Positions 45,039 to 53,775 of a DNA stretch of 64,000 nucleotides are shown here, piece after piece. The first letter of the stretch is position 1. Each line of letters begins with the position of its first letter. A model generated the notes under the pieces. That model saw only the letters and a program-made list of their open reading frames with translations. It was not told where the DNA came from and did no database searches. Origin of the DNA: Bradyrhizobium sp. C9 (lineage in GTDB: Bacteria > Pseudomonadota > Alphaproteobacteria > Rhizobiales > Xanthobacteraceae); the NCBI RefSeq assembly GCF_002532045.1, contig NZ_NWTG01000008.1, forward strand, positions 1 to 64,000, written 5' to 3'. Made by a program: the position numbers and the translations under genes.

Positions 45039-46250
45039 ATGGCGATGTTGATCCGAACGCTTTTGGCCGGCGTCGTCGCGCTGGCGTCTCTCGGCGCCAT
45101 CACGCAGCAGGTGCGCGATGGAGGCGTGACCGCCACCGAAATCCGCATCGGCAATCTCATGCCGTATACCGGCGCACTGGAGATCTTCGGCCAGATCGGC
45201 AAGGCGGAAGCCGCCTATTTCGAGATGGTCAACGAACGCGGCGGCATCAATGGCCGCAAGATCCGTTTCATGTCCTATGACGATCTGTCGGATGCTTCCA
45301 ACGCCTTGGACCTGACGCGCATTCTGGTCGAGACCGACAACGTGCTCTTGATGTTCGGTTCGTTCGGCACGCCGGAGAATCTCGCTGTGCGGAAGTATCT
45401 CAACGAACGGCAGGTCCCCCAGCTTTTTGTTGCCTCCGGCGATCAGGACCTCAGCGAGCCGTCTCTCTATCCCTGGACCATGGGCTGGCAGCCTTCGTAC
45501 CGAGAGGAGGGGCGCATCTACGCCAACTACATCCAGGCCTTCTATCCCGGAAAGAAGATCGTGGCGCTTTGGGAGAATGACCAGTTCGGCCGCGAATTGT
45601 TCAAGGGATTGGTGCAAGGTCTGGGAGACGTCGCCCACAACATCAGGGTCGACATCGCCTACGATGTCGACGATCAGCATCTGGACGGCCACATATCGAT
45701 CCTGAAGCAATCGGGCGCCGAGATCTTTGTGTTTGCCGGGGTGCCGGAAAATGCCTCGAAGGTGATCCGGGCCGCAGCCGACCACGGCTGGCGGCCGGTG
45801 TTCGTCGTGAACCAGATGGCGTCATCGATCGAGACGGTGCTCAAACCGGCCGGCACAGAGAATGCGACCGGGGTCATCACCGCCGCCTTCCTGAAAGATG
45901 CGAGCGATCCGGCCTGGCGGGAAGATCAGGGCGCCTGGCACAGCTTCCTCGACAAGTACACCAAAGCCGGCGGCAAGGATGACGCTGCCGCAGTCTACGG
46001 CTATGCCGCCGCCGAAACGATGGCCCAGGTGCTCAGGCAATGCGGCAACGATCTGTCGCGCGAAAACGTCATGAAGCAGGCTGCGGCGCTCAGGGATTAT
46101 CAGGCATCCGCCTTGCTCCCGGGCATCAAGATCAATACCACGCAGTTCCATCCGGTCGAGCAATTGCGGTTGCTTCAGTTTGATGGCCGCAGCTGGCAGC
46201 CGATCGGCGATGTGCTCGATACGGCGTTCACCGGTTCGAGCGGGAAGTAG
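45039..46250 (+). CDS. LivK-like ABC transporter substrate-binding protein
   Basis: A 403-residue type I periplasmic-binding protein resembling branched-chain amino acid receptors. A hydrophobic N-terminal segment (about 1-22) acts as a signal. IRIGNLMPYTGALE opens the first lobe, and KIVALWENDQFGREL is the second-lobe hinge. No permease or ATPase gene is adjacent, so it is an orphan. Start is uncertain among GTG 45024, ATG 45039 and ATG 45045, none with a good ribosome site. It lies inside the segment bounded by the AEC fragment and the intact AEC gene. Confidence 0.85.
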   Translation: MAMLIRTLLAGVVALASLGAITQQVRDGGVTATEIRIGNLMPYTGALEIFGQIGKAEAAYFEMVNERGGINGRKIRFMSYDDLSDASNALDLTRILVETDNVLLMFGSFGTPENLAVRKYLNERQVPQLFVASGDQDLSEPSLYPWTMGWQPSYREEGRIYANYIQAFYPGKKIVALWENDQFGRELFKGLVQGLGDVAHNIRVDIAYDVDDQHLDGHISILKQSGAEIFVFAGVPENASKVIRAAADHGWRPVFVVNQMASSIETVLKPAGTENATGVITAAFLKDASDPAWREDQGAWHSFLDKYTKAGGKDDAAAVYGYAAAETMAQVLRQCGNDLSRENVMKQAAALRDYQASALLPGIKINTTQFHPVEQLRLLQFDGRSWQPIGDVLDTAFTGSSGK

Positions 46251-46282
46251 CGACGATCAGCACTGCGAGCGCAGGCCGCATG

Positions 46283-47209
46283 CTACGGCCCGACCGCGGC
46301 AATCACGACGGGCATCGTGATCGCCGCCAGGATCGTCTGCAGCGTGATGATCTGGGCGAGCAGGGGGGCGTCGCCGCCCATCTGCCGCGCCAGCACATAG
46401 GCCGACGGCGAGGTCGGCACCGCGGCGCAGGCCGCGACGATGGCGAGGTTGGCGCCGGTGACGCCGAACCACACCGCGAGCGCGACGGTCAGGATTGGCA
46501 TCGCAACCAGCTTCAGGACCAGCGCGACGCTGGCGGCGAGGCTGGGACGGAAGATGCCTTCCAGATGCAGCCCGGCGCCGGTCACGAGCAGCCCGATCGC
46601 CAGCGACGACCCTCCGAGCGCGTCGGCGACGTCGTGCCAGATCTTCGGGAGCGGGACATGCGCGACGTTAACGGCGAGCCCGATGACGCAGGCCCAGATC
46701 AGCGGGTTCTTCACGACAGTCATCACGATGGCGCCGGCGGACCGCTTCCCGGATGAGGCATATTTCGCCAGCACGGCGACGCTGAAGACGTTGACCAGCG
46801 GAATGATCGCGACCATCGCGACCGAGGCCAGCGCAAGTCCGACCTTGCCGTAGAGATTGCCCGATACCGACAGCGCGACATAGGTCTGCCAGCGGGTGGC
46901 GCCCTGGAAGATCGAGGAGAAGGCCGGGCCGTCGACGCCGGCGCGGGCGAGCGGGCCGCGCAGCGCAAGACAGAGCAAGCACATCACGAGCGCCGCGAGC
47001 AGCAGCGCGCCGCCGACGCCCGCAACCGGCACCTTGGTCAGATCGGCCTTGACCAGCGTCTGCACCAGGAGCACCGGGAACAGCACGTAATAAGTGAGCT
47101 GCTCCAGTCCGTGCCATTGCGTATCGAGCCGCATCAGTGTGCGTCTCAGGATGAAGCCGAGCACGATCAGCAAAAACACCGGCAGCAGCGCCGCGATCAC
47201 CACGGCCAT
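46283..47209 (-). CDS. AEC-family auxin efflux-like transporter
   Basis: A 308-residue ten-helix protein of the auxin efflux carrier family, with the central polar loop and ACAAVPTSPSAYVLARQMGG near the C-terminus. Bacterial members carry malonate, malate or similar acids. It starts two bases after the ruvX stop, so it is co-transcribed with ruvX without a clear link. A second copy of its C-terminal region lies at 44834-44900. Confidence 0.9.
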   Translation of the reverse strand: MAVVIAALLPVFLLIVLGFILRRTLMRLDTQWHGLEQLTYYVLFPVLLVQTLVKADLTKVPVAGVGGALLLAALVMCLLCLALRGPLARAGVDGPAFSSIFQGATRWQTYVALSVSGNLYGKVGLALASVAMVAIIPLVNVFSVAVLAKYASSGKRSAGAIVMTVVKNPLIWACVIGLAVNVAHVPLPKIWHDVADALGGSSLAIGLLVTGAGLHLEGIFRPSLAASVALVLKLVAMPILTVALAVWFGVTGANLAIVAACAAVPTSPSAYVLARQMGGDAPLLAQIITLQTILAAITMPVVIAAVGP

Positions 47210-47211
47210 CG

Positions 47212-47694
47212 TCAGCGGTCCCCGCGCAGCTTCGCCAGCCGGTCGAGTGCGCCCTGCAGGATGAAGATCGCGGCGTGCTCGTCGATCACCTCAGCGCGGC
47301 GGGCGCGGCTGACGTCCATCCCGATCAGCTCGCGCTCGACGGCTGCGGTCGAGAGCCGTTCGTCCCACAGCCCGATCGCAAGCGTGGTGAGGCCTGCGAG
47401 GTTGCGGGCAAAGGCCCGGGTCGATTGCGCCCGAGGGCCCTCGCTGCCGTCCATGTTGATCGGCAGGCCCAGCACGAAGCCGACGGCGCTGCGCTCGGCC
47501 GCGATCGCGAGCAGCCGCGCCGCGTCGGCCTTGAACTGCTTGCGCTTGATGGTCTCGACGCCGGTCGCAAGGCGCCGGTCCGGATCGGAGACGGCAACGC
47601 CGATGGTCTTGGTGCCGAGGTCGAGGCCGACCAGTGCGCCACGCTCGGGCCAATGCGGCGCGGCTTCGATCAGGGGAAGGATGGGGGCGGGCAT
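47212..47694 (-). CDS. ruvX: Holliday junction resolvase-like protein RuvX (YqgF)
   Basis: A 160-residue RNase H-fold protein. Motifs: GLDLGTKTIGVAVSD with the first acid, the VLGLPINMDGSEGPRA segment, and the late IDEHAA with the acids of the active site. E. coli YqgF trims the 5' end of pre-16S rRNA; the resolvase name comes from structure. It is usual for this gene to stand near gatCAB in this group, here 5.8 kb away. The start at 47694 gives the normal length. Confidence 0.92.
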   Translation of the reverse strand: MPAPILPLIEAAPHWPERGALVGLDLGTKTIGVAVSDPDRRLATGVETIKRKQFKADAARLLAIAAERSAVGFVLGLPINMDGSEGPRAQSTRAFARNLAGLTTLAIGLWDERLSTAAVERELIGMDVSRARRAEVIDEHAAIFILQGALDRLAKLRGDR

Positions 47695-47940
47695 GGCCCA
47701 GCCCTTACCATGCGCCCGCGCGGTGAGGCAAAGCCCGATAGGCGTGGCGTCCATGCGAAAACGCCACGCCTTCTTGAAAGGCTCGAGGCGTGTTGCGGCT
47801 GTCAGCCTTTGGTGCTCTACTTGTTGGCGCTGCGCGAATTATCCTTGGACCGGCTTCTCTGCCGTCCGGAACGGCGCGGCCAAAAGCAGCAGCCTTCTGA
47901 ACGGTTCGTCAGCTTAGCGCAGGTTGTCGGAGGACGCGTC

Positions 47941-49296
47941 TTGGAGCGCAGGCTTGCAGCAATTCTGGCTGCGGATGTGGCCGGCTACAGCCGTCTCATG
48001 GGCATGGACGAGGAAGGCACGCATGCTCAATTGAAGGGGCATCGGCATGCGCTGGTCGATCCGAAGATCGAAGAACACAGGGGCCGTATCGTCAAGACGA
48101 CCGGAGACGGCCTGCTGGTCGAGTTCGCGTCCGTGGTCGACGCGGTACGATGCGCCGTCGAAGTGCAGCGCGGGATGAGCGAGCGAAACGCCAGGGTACG
48201 TGTCGACAAGCGGATCGAATTCCGCGTCGGCATAAACCTCGGCGACGTCATGATCGAGGGGAACGATATCTACGGCGATGGCGTGAACATCGCCGCACGG
48301 CTCGAGGGGATAGCTGAACCGGGCGGAATTTGCATTTCGCGCCAGGCACGCGATCACCTGGTCGAAAAACTCGCGTTCACTTGCGAGAAGATGGGACTTC
48401 GCAACCTCAAGAACATCGCGAAGCCCGTCGAGGTCTATTCGGTGAACTTCAGTTCCGTCAGCATGGCGCAGGAGATCAATTATTGCCGTGCGCCGGATGG
48501 GGTGCGACTGGCTTATGCCACCGTTGGGCAGGGTCCACCCTTGGTCAAGACAGCAAACTGGATGAACCACCTTGATTATGATTGGGAGAGCCCGATTTGG
48601 CATCATTTGCTGGAGGGCTTGGCGAAGGATCACACGCTGGTTCGCTACGACGCGCGAGGCAACGGGTTGTCGGATTGGGATGTCGATGAGGTTTCTCTCG
48701 ATGCTTGGGTCAGCGACTTGGAAACCGTGGTCGACGCCATGGGCATCGAGCGCTTTCCGCTTTTGGGCGTATCCCAGGGATGTGCCATCTCCGTTGCTTA
48801 TACCGTGCGGCATCCCGAGCGCGTTTCTCACTTGATCTTGTATGGCGGCTTTGCGCTGGGCGGCGCCAAGCGATCGCCGCAGGAGCACGAGAAGCGAAAG
48901 GCGATGGGGACTTTGATGCGCCTTGGTTGGGGCATGGACGATCCGGCATTCCGGCAGATGTTCACTTCGCAGTTCATTCCTGAGGGTACAAAGGAACAGG
49001 CCGATTGGTTCAACGACCTTCAACGCAAGACGACGTCGCCTGAATGCGCGGCTCGCTACTTTGACGTCGTGGGAAATCTCGATGTGCGCGAGTTGCTCCC
49101 GCAGGTGCAGGTGCCGACGCTCGTGATGCATGCGCGTGACGATCTAATCGTCCCGATCGATGCGGGCCGGCAAATGGCGGCTGGGATCCCCGGTGCTCGT
49201 TTCGTCGCGCTTCCCGGGCGGAATCACCTCTTTCTGAAGCACGAACCCGCCACAGCCCGGTTCTTCGACGAGATAAGTTTGTTTTTGACCAGGTGA
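47941..49296 (+). CDS. Adenylate cyclase fused to an alpha/beta hydrolase
   Basis: A 451-residue two-domain protein. Residues 1-172 form a class III cyclase with both metal acids (D12 in ADVAGYS, D56 in KTTGDGL) and the N116/R120 pair in NIAAR, so it should be active and likely makes cAMP. Residues 178-451 form an alpha/beta hydrolase with nucleophile S278 (GVSQG), D401 and H429. The start is a TTG at 47941 with GGAGG seven bases before. Such fusions occur in Bradyrhizobium-like genomes; the hydrolase may sense or remove a ligand that controls the cyclase. Hydrolase codons are visibly AT-richer than the neighbours. Confidence 0.88.
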   Translation: MERRLAAILAADVAGYSRLMGMDEEGTHAQLKGHRHALVDPKIEEHRGRIVKTTGDGLLVEFASVVDAVRCAVEVQRGMSERNARVRVDKRIEFRVGINLGDVMIEGNDIYGDGVNIAARLEGIAEPGGICISRQARDHLVEKLAFTCEKMGLRNLKNIAKPVEVYSVNFSSVSMAQEINYCRAPDGVRLAYATVGQGPPLVKTANWMNHLDYDWESPIWHHLLEGLAKDHTLVRYDARGNGLSDWDVDEVSLDAWVSDLETVVDAMGIERFPLLGVSQGCAISVAYTVRHPERVSHLILYGGFALGGAKRSPQEHEKRKAMGTLMRLGWGMDDPAFRQMFTSQFIPEGTKEQADWFNDLQRKTTSPECAARYFDVVGNLDVRELLPQVQVPTLVMHARDDLIVPIDAGRQMAAGIPGARFVALPGRNHLFLKHEPATARFFDEISLFLTR

Positions 49297-49331
49297 TTCC
49301 CCGCTGGAGACCTCAGGCCGCAGAATAGCTC

Positions 49332-50222
49332 TCAAGCCGCTATGACGCGATCGTCACCGGGAAGGCAGACCGCCAGTCCCTGCAGGGCGCTGGACTGGTG
49401 CGCGGTGCGGCGCTGGATGAACAGCGTCTCGACATGCGCATGCTGCGGATTGAGCTTGTGGATCTTGATGTCGCGCTGGACGTGGTCGCGCTCGACCACC
49501 GCGCGCGGCAGGAGTGTCACGCCCATGTCGGCGGCGACGCAGCCGACCATGCCGTCGAGCGTGCCGAGCTCGAAGCGGGCGGCCGACGGCCAGCCGAACT
49601 CGGTGAATATCTGTTCGAGGCGTTGCCGGTAGGTGCAGCCGGTGCGGAACACCAGTGCAGTCGGGCCCGACTCCGGCGTGCCGGCGCGCAAGGCCGCGAG
49701 CGATTTCCAGCGTTGCGCGGTGACGAGCACCAGTTCCTCTGTGAAGGCTGTCGTCGCCGACAGTTCGGCGTGCTCGATCGGGCCGGCAACGAAGGCGCCA
49801 TCGAGCGAGCCGTCGAGCACGGCCGCCACGAGGTCAGCAGTCGGCGCGGTGCGCAGGGTCAGGCGCACGGCCGGATAGCGGCGATGAAACTCGGCAAGCA
49901 GCGTCGGCAGCCGCACCGCGGCGGTGGTCTCCATCGAGCCGATCGAGAGCGGCCCCTTCGGCTCGCCATCGTCGCGCGCGGCGAGCACGGCCTCGCGCGA
50001 CAGCGCCGCCATGCGCTGCGCATACGGCAACAGGCGGCGGCCGGCGCCGGTCAGCGACATGCCGCGGCTGTGACGCTCGAACAGTGCGGTGCCGATCTCG
50101 GCCTCCAGCGCCTTGATGCGCTGGGTGACGTTGGACTGCACGGTATTCAGCTCGTCGGCGGCCCGGGTGATGCCGCCGAGCCGGGCGACCGTGGAAAAGG
50201 TGAGCAGGTCGGTCAATTCCAT
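49332..50222 (-). CDS. LysR-family transcriptional regulator
   Basis: A 296-residue LysR protein with helix-turn-helix GGITRAADELNTVQSNVTQR (about 14-33) and an effector domain. The start at 50222 has a GGTGG ribosome site; an ATG six codons upstream has none. It is divergent from the nitronate monooxygenase gene at 50340 and probably regulates it, possibly in response to a nitro compound (inference). Confidence 0.9.
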   Translation of the reverse strand: MELTDLLTFSTVARLGGITRAADELNTVQSNVTQRIKALEAEIGTALFERHSRGMSLTGAGRRLLPYAQRMAALSREAVLAARDDGEPKGPLSIGSMETTAAVRLPTLLAEFHRRYPAVRLTLRTAPTADLVAAVLDGSLDGAFVAGPIEHAELSATTAFTEELVLVTAQRWKSLAALRAGTPESGPTALVFRTGCTYRQRLEQIFTEFGWPSAARFELGTLDGMVGCVAADMGVTLLPRAVVERDHVQRDIKIHKLNPQHAHVETLFIQRRTAHQSSALQGLAVCLPGDDRVIAA

Positions 50223-50256
50223 CTGGGACCACCGTTTCATTTTAGAGATGGTAGCG

Positions 50257-50281
50257 TTCTCTAGTATTCATTTTCCGAGAA
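50257..50281. promoter_or_regulatory. Candidate LysR site between lysR and NMO gene
   Basis: TTCTC (50257-50261) and GAGAA (50277-50281) are inverted five-base arms 15 bases apart, in the 117-base divergent gap. The AT-rich spacer stands out. Weak compared with the palindrome at 1032. Confidence 0.35.
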
Positions 50282-50339
50282 TGTTAGGCCCGCTTAGGCT
50301 GCGAGTCCAGAACAGCAAATCCGGAACAGGGAGCAACGC

Positions 50340-51356
50340 ATGCCGATCGGCACCGAATTGACGGCACGTCTTCGCATCGCGCATCCGATCCTGGCGGCGC
50401 CGATGGCGATGATCACGGCAAGCCGGCTGGTCATGGCGGTGAGCGATGCGGGCGGCTTCGGCATTCTCGGTGGCGGCTATGGAGATCAAGCCTGGCTCGC
50501 GGCGGAGACCGCGGTGCTCAGGCGATATCACCGCCCGTTCGGGATCGGCTTCATTACCTGGAGCCTCGCTCAGCAGCCCGAGTTGATCGATATCGCGCTG
50601 GATGCCAAGCCACACGCGGTGATGCTGTCGTTCGGCGATCCCGCGCCGTTCGCGCCCAGGATCAAGGCCGCGGACGCGCTGCTGATCTGCCAGGTGCAGA
50701 GCGAGGAAATGGCGCAACAAGCGCTCGATTGCGGCGCCGACATCCTGATCGCGCAGGGCACGGAGGCGGGCGGTCACGGCGCGTCGCGCACCACGCTCGA
50801 TATCGTGCCTGCAATCATCGATTTCGCGGCGGGGCGCGTCCCGGTCGTCGCGGCCGGCGGCATCGCCGATGGCCGCGGCTTGGCTGCGATGATGATGCTC
50901 GGCGCATCCGGCGTGCTGATGGGAACGCGATTCTATGCCAGCGTCGAGGCCGATGCGCCCGAGCGGGCGAAGCAGCTGATCTGCGCCGCGAAGAGCGGTG
51001 AGACGGTGCGCGGCGTGGTGATGGACTGGTCGCGCAAGCTGATGTGGCCGGCGCCATTCACCGCGCGCTCGCTTGCCAACGATCATCTGCGGCGCTGGTC
51101 CGGCCGCGAGATCGAGTTGATGCAGCGCGCGGACGAGATCGCGGTGGAATACGCCGCGGCGAGGACCGCAGGCAATTTCGAAATTGCCGCTGTGTTCGCC
51201 GGCGAGTCCGTCGGGCTGATCCATGATATCGTTCCTGCGGCCGAGATCGTCGGCCGCATCGTCGCCGAGGCCGAGCAGACGCTGCACGGCCGGCGCAACT
51301 TTTTTCCTTCTCCCCTTGTGGGAGAAGGTGGCGCGGATGCAATCCGCGCCGGATGA
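50340..51356 (+). CDS. Nitronate monooxygenase family protein (copy 1)
   Basis: A 338-residue FMN-dependent TIM-barrel enzyme of the 2-nitropropane dioxygenase family. Motifs: HPILAAPMAMIT, the GTEAGGHGA loop with the catalytic histidine, and VVAAGGIADGRG with MGTRF. It oxidises alkyl nitronates, protecting succinate dehydrogenase from propionate-3-nitronate-like toxins, but members vary. Its last 19 codons (from about 51300) run through a palindromic repeat, so the true stop may have been displaced. Divergent LysR gene upstream; second copy follows. Confidence 0.88.
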   Translation: MPIGTELTARLRIAHPILAAPMAMITASRLVMAVSDAGGFGILGGGYGDQAWLAAETAVLRRYHRPFGIGFITWSLAQQPELIDIALDAKPHAVMLSFGDPAPFAPRIKAADALLICQVQSEEMAQQALDCGADILIAQGTEAGGHGASRTTLDIVPAIIDFAAGRVPVVAAGGIADGRGLAAMMMLGASGVLMGTRFYASVEADAPERAKQLICAAKSGETVRGVVMDWSRKLMWPAPFTARSLANDHLRRWSGREIELMQRADEIAVEYAAARTAGNFEIAAVFAGESVGLIHDIVPAAEIVGRIVAEAEQTLHGRRNFFPSPLVGEGGADAIRAG

Positions 51357-51433
51357 GGGGTCTGTATCCGCGGAGACAAACCCCTCACCCGCGCTCGCTT
51401 TGCGAGCGCACCCTCTCCCACAAGGGGAGAGGG
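51307..51433. repeat. TTCTCCCCTTGTGGGAGAAG intergenic repeat
   Basis: A long imperfect palindrome: the left part (51308-51325) and its inverse near 51412-51433 (CCCTCTCCCACAAGGGGAGA) flank GCGCGGATGC / GCATCCGCGC-like arms. It overlaps the 3' end of the first NMO gene and fills most of the gap to the second. Confidence 0.8.
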
Positions 51434-51465
51434 TCATTCGGAGCAAGTCAGGAAAGAGACACACC

Positions 51466-52542
51466 ATGTGGCCGGACCGTCGATTGATCGATCGTTTCAA
51501 GACCGAATTCCCGATCGTGCTGGCGCCGATGGCCGGCGTGATGGATGCGGAGCTCGTGATCGCGGTGGCGCAGGGCGGCGGGCTCGGCTCGCTGCCCTGT
51601 GCGATGCTGTCGGCCGAGAAGGCGCGTGAGCAGGTCAACATCATCCGCCAGCGCGTGTCCGCGCCGGTCAACCTCAACTTCTTCTGCCACAAGGCGGTCG
51701 ACGCCGATCCGGCACGCGAGGCGCAATGGCGGCAGCGGCTCGGGCCTTACTACCGCGAACACGGCCTCGATCCGGATGCGCCGATCAATGCGGCGAACCG
51801 CGCGCCGTTCGACGCAACCTTCTGCGCCGTGGTCGAGGAGCTGAAGCCCGAGGTCGTCAGCTTCCATTTCGGCCTGCCGGAGCCAAAACTGTTGCAGCGG
51901 GTGAAGGCAGCGGGCGCCATCGTGATGTCGTCGGCGACCACGGTGAAGGAGGCGATCTGGCTCGAGGAGAACGGTGTCGACGTCGTCATCGCGCAAGGCG
52001 CCGACGCTGGCGGCCATCGCGCCATGTTCCTGACCGACGATATCGCCGAGCAGCCCGGCACGTTCTCGCTGCTGCCGCAGGTGGTCGATGCGGTGAAGGT
52101 GCCGGTCGTCGCGGCCGGTGGCATCGCCGATGGACGCGGGATCGCGGCGGCCTTTGCACTCGGCGCATCGGCTGTGCAGATCGGGACAGCTTTCCTGCGC
52201 TGTCCGGAATCCAAGGTGACCGCGCAGGGCCGTGTCGCGCTGGCGCAGGCCAGCGATGAATCGACCGTCATCACCAATGTGATGACCGGCCGCCCGGCGC
52301 GCGGCGTTGCCAACCGCGTGATGCGCGAGGTCGGCCCGATCTCGCCGGACGCGCCGGCGTTCCCGCATGCGGCGACCGCCCTCGGGCCGCTGAAGGCGGC
52401 TGCCGAAAAACAAGGCAAGGTCGATTTCACCAATCTCTGGGCCGGGCAGGCGGTGCGGATGGGCAAGGAGATGCCGGCCGCCGAGCTGACCCGCGCACTG
52501 GCGGGCGCCGCGCTGGCGCGGATGGGCAAGATGGCGGGCTGA
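51466..52542 (+). CDS. Nitronate monooxygenase family protein (copy 2)
   Basis: A 358-residue FMN-dependent TIM-barrel enzyme of the same family as the previous gene but longer. It has FPIVLAPMAGVMDAEL, NLNFFCHKA, GADAGGHRA with the catalytic histidine, and VVAAGGIADGRG. The two copies are clearly different in sequence, so this is not a recent duplication. Start at 51466 comes after a GGAAAGAG sequence. It shares a likely transcript with copy 1. Confidence 0.9.
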   Translation: MWPDRRLIDRFKTEFPIVLAPMAGVMDAELVIAVAQGGGLGSLPCAMLSAEKAREQVNIIRQRVSAPVNLNFFCHKAVDADPAREAQWRQRLGPYYREHGLDPDAPINAANRAPFDATFCAVVEELKPEVVSFHFGLPEPKLLQRVKAAGAIVMSSATTVKEAIWLEENGVDVVIAQGADAGGHRAMFLTDDIAEQPGTFSLLPQVVDAVKVPVVAAGGIADGRGIAAAFALGASAVQIGTAFLRCPESKVTAQGRVALAQASDESTVITNVMTGRPARGVANRVMREVGPISPDAPAFPHAATALGPLKAAAEKQGKVDFTNLWAGQAVRMGKEMPAAELTRALAGAALARMGKMAG

Positions 52543-52574
52543 TTTCACCTTCGTTGACGCAGGAGCACCACGGC

Positions 52575-52889
52575 ATGATCACCTGTTATCTGCGATACGA
52601 AGTTCGTGCGGACAAGCTCGCCGAATTCGAGGCCTATGGTGCGATGTGGCTGGAGCTGGTGCCGCGGTTTGGCGGCACTCATCACGGCTATTTCCTGCCG
52701 TCCGAGGGCGCCAGCGACGTGGCGTTGGCGATTTTCAGCTTTCCGAGCCTTGCGGCCTACGAACAGTACCGCAAGGATTCAGCGCTCGATCCCGACGTTC
52801 AGAAGGCGATCGCCTTCGCGAGGGAGACGCGCTGCTTTGTCCGCTATGAACGGTCGTTCTTTCGGCCGTTGCTGCCGAAGCCGGCATAG
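52575..52889 (+). CDS. NIPSNAP-family protein
   Basis: A 104-residue ferredoxin-like dimer protein of the NIPSNAP / Dabb-like group with ITCYLRYEVRADKLAEFEAY and the final VRYERSFFRPL. Members are often co-encoded with oxidoreductases, without a known reaction. It lies 32 bases after the second nitronate monooxygenase, likely in its operon. The start at 52575 is preceded by GGAG. Confidence 0.82.
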   Translation: MITCYLRYEVRADKLAEFEAYGAMWLELVPRFGGTHHGYFLPSEGASDVALAIFSFPSLAAYEQYRKDSALDPDVQKAIAFARETRCFVRYERSFFRPLLPKPA

Positions 52890-52918
52890 CCGGCTATGGC
52901 AGGCCGGATCGCTCGATC

Positions 52919-53095
52919 TCAGGCCTGACGCGCGGCCTCGCTCTGGTTGATCTCCAGATGCTCGGTCGCGAGCCTGCGATAATGCGCGGCCATTTCCTTG
53001 TAATGTTGCCGGGAGATCGGATCCGCGGCGCTCTCGGCCCGGCGCTCGAACATCTCGGCCTTTTCCTGCAGCGCTTTCGCCTGGGACTTGGTCAT
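52919..53095 (-). CDS. Small helical protein
   Basis: A 58-residue, highly charged helix (KALQEKAEMFERRAESAADP, then YKEMAAHYRRLATEH). It probably forms a coiled coil. Not recognised by function. A second small gene ends 12 bases upstream, so the two form a mini-operon between the NIPSNAP gene and gatC. Confidence 0.65.
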   Translation of the reverse strand: MTKSQAKALQEKAEMFERRAESAADPISRQHYKEMAAHYRRLATEHLEINQSEAARQA

Positions 53096-53107
53096 CGCTC
53101 GCCTCAC

Positions 53108-53215
53108 TTAGACCAGACAGGCCACGTAGAGGATCGCAATCCCCAGCACGGTGCCGATCGACCACAGGGCGGGATCCCAGCCCTCCGGCCGGGGGCGGCT
53201 TTCCAGCGTTTGCAT
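53108..53215 (-). CDS. Small single-helix membrane protein
   Basis: A 35-residue frame with CGGAG eight bases before ATG. A polar start with Pro and Trp (RPRPEGWDPALW) is followed by one helix, IGTVLGIAILYVACLV. It precedes the 58-residue helical gene on the same strand. Function unknown; too short for most gene callers. Confidence 0.5.
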   Translation of the reverse strand: MQTLESRPRPEGWDPALWSIGTVLGIAILYVACLV

Positions 53216-53469
53216 GACGCACTCCGAACTTTTCTGTTTGGAGGGAGTAGGCGCCCCGAATGTTTCGGCACCACTTCGTGGCACCCGCAAAGTGGTTTCG
53301 TCGCGGGCTTTTGCGGCCCGAATGCGCACTGGGATGTCTGGCCAGGGTGCCCGGCAGGGTGCTCAAGCCCCGGGGCAGAGGGATTCGCGTGGTTGCGGCG
53401 CAAAACCGGCCTCTGCTATACGGCGGGCTGACCTTTCAGCCTGACCTTTTGGATCTGGGGCCCTATATA

Positions 53470-53757
53470 ATGTCCGTAGACGCCACAACCGTCCGCCGCA
53501 TCGCGCATCTGGCGCGGATCGCGGTCAGCGACGCCGAAGTTCCCCATCTCCAGGGCGAGCTGAACGCGATGCTGGCCTTTGTCGAGCAGCTATCGGAGGT
53601 GAATATCGACGGTGTCGAGCCGATGACCTCGGTGACGCCGATGGAGATGAAGAAGCGCGCCGACGTGGTCAATGACGGCGAGATCGCCGACGACATCGTC
53701 CGCAACGCGCCTGATACGACCAACCACTTCTTCCTGGTGCCGAAGGTGGTCGAGTAG
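53470..53757 (+). CDS. gatC: Asp-tRNA(Asn)/Glu-tRNA(Gln) amidotransferase subunit C
   Basis: A 95-residue GatC with VRRIAHLARIAVSD, a helical belt region and the C-terminal NHFFLVPKVVE. It holds GatA and GatB together in the transamidosome that makes Gln-tRNA(Gln) and/or Asn-tRNA(Asn). The ATG at 53470 is the normal start. gatA follows after one small inserted gene rather than directly. Confidence 0.95.
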   Translation: MSVDATTVRRIAHLARIAVSDAEVPHLQGELNAMLAFVEQLSEVNIDGVEPMTSVTPMEMKKRADVVNDGEIADDIVRNAPDTTNHFFLVPKVVE

Positions 53758-53775
53758 TTTCTCTGTTCTGGGACG

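Noticed and set aside
47275..47940. An N-terminal extension of the cyclase/hydrolase protein
   Set aside because: The extra 222 codons are antisense to ruvX; the TTG at 47941 has a good ribosome site and the family start.
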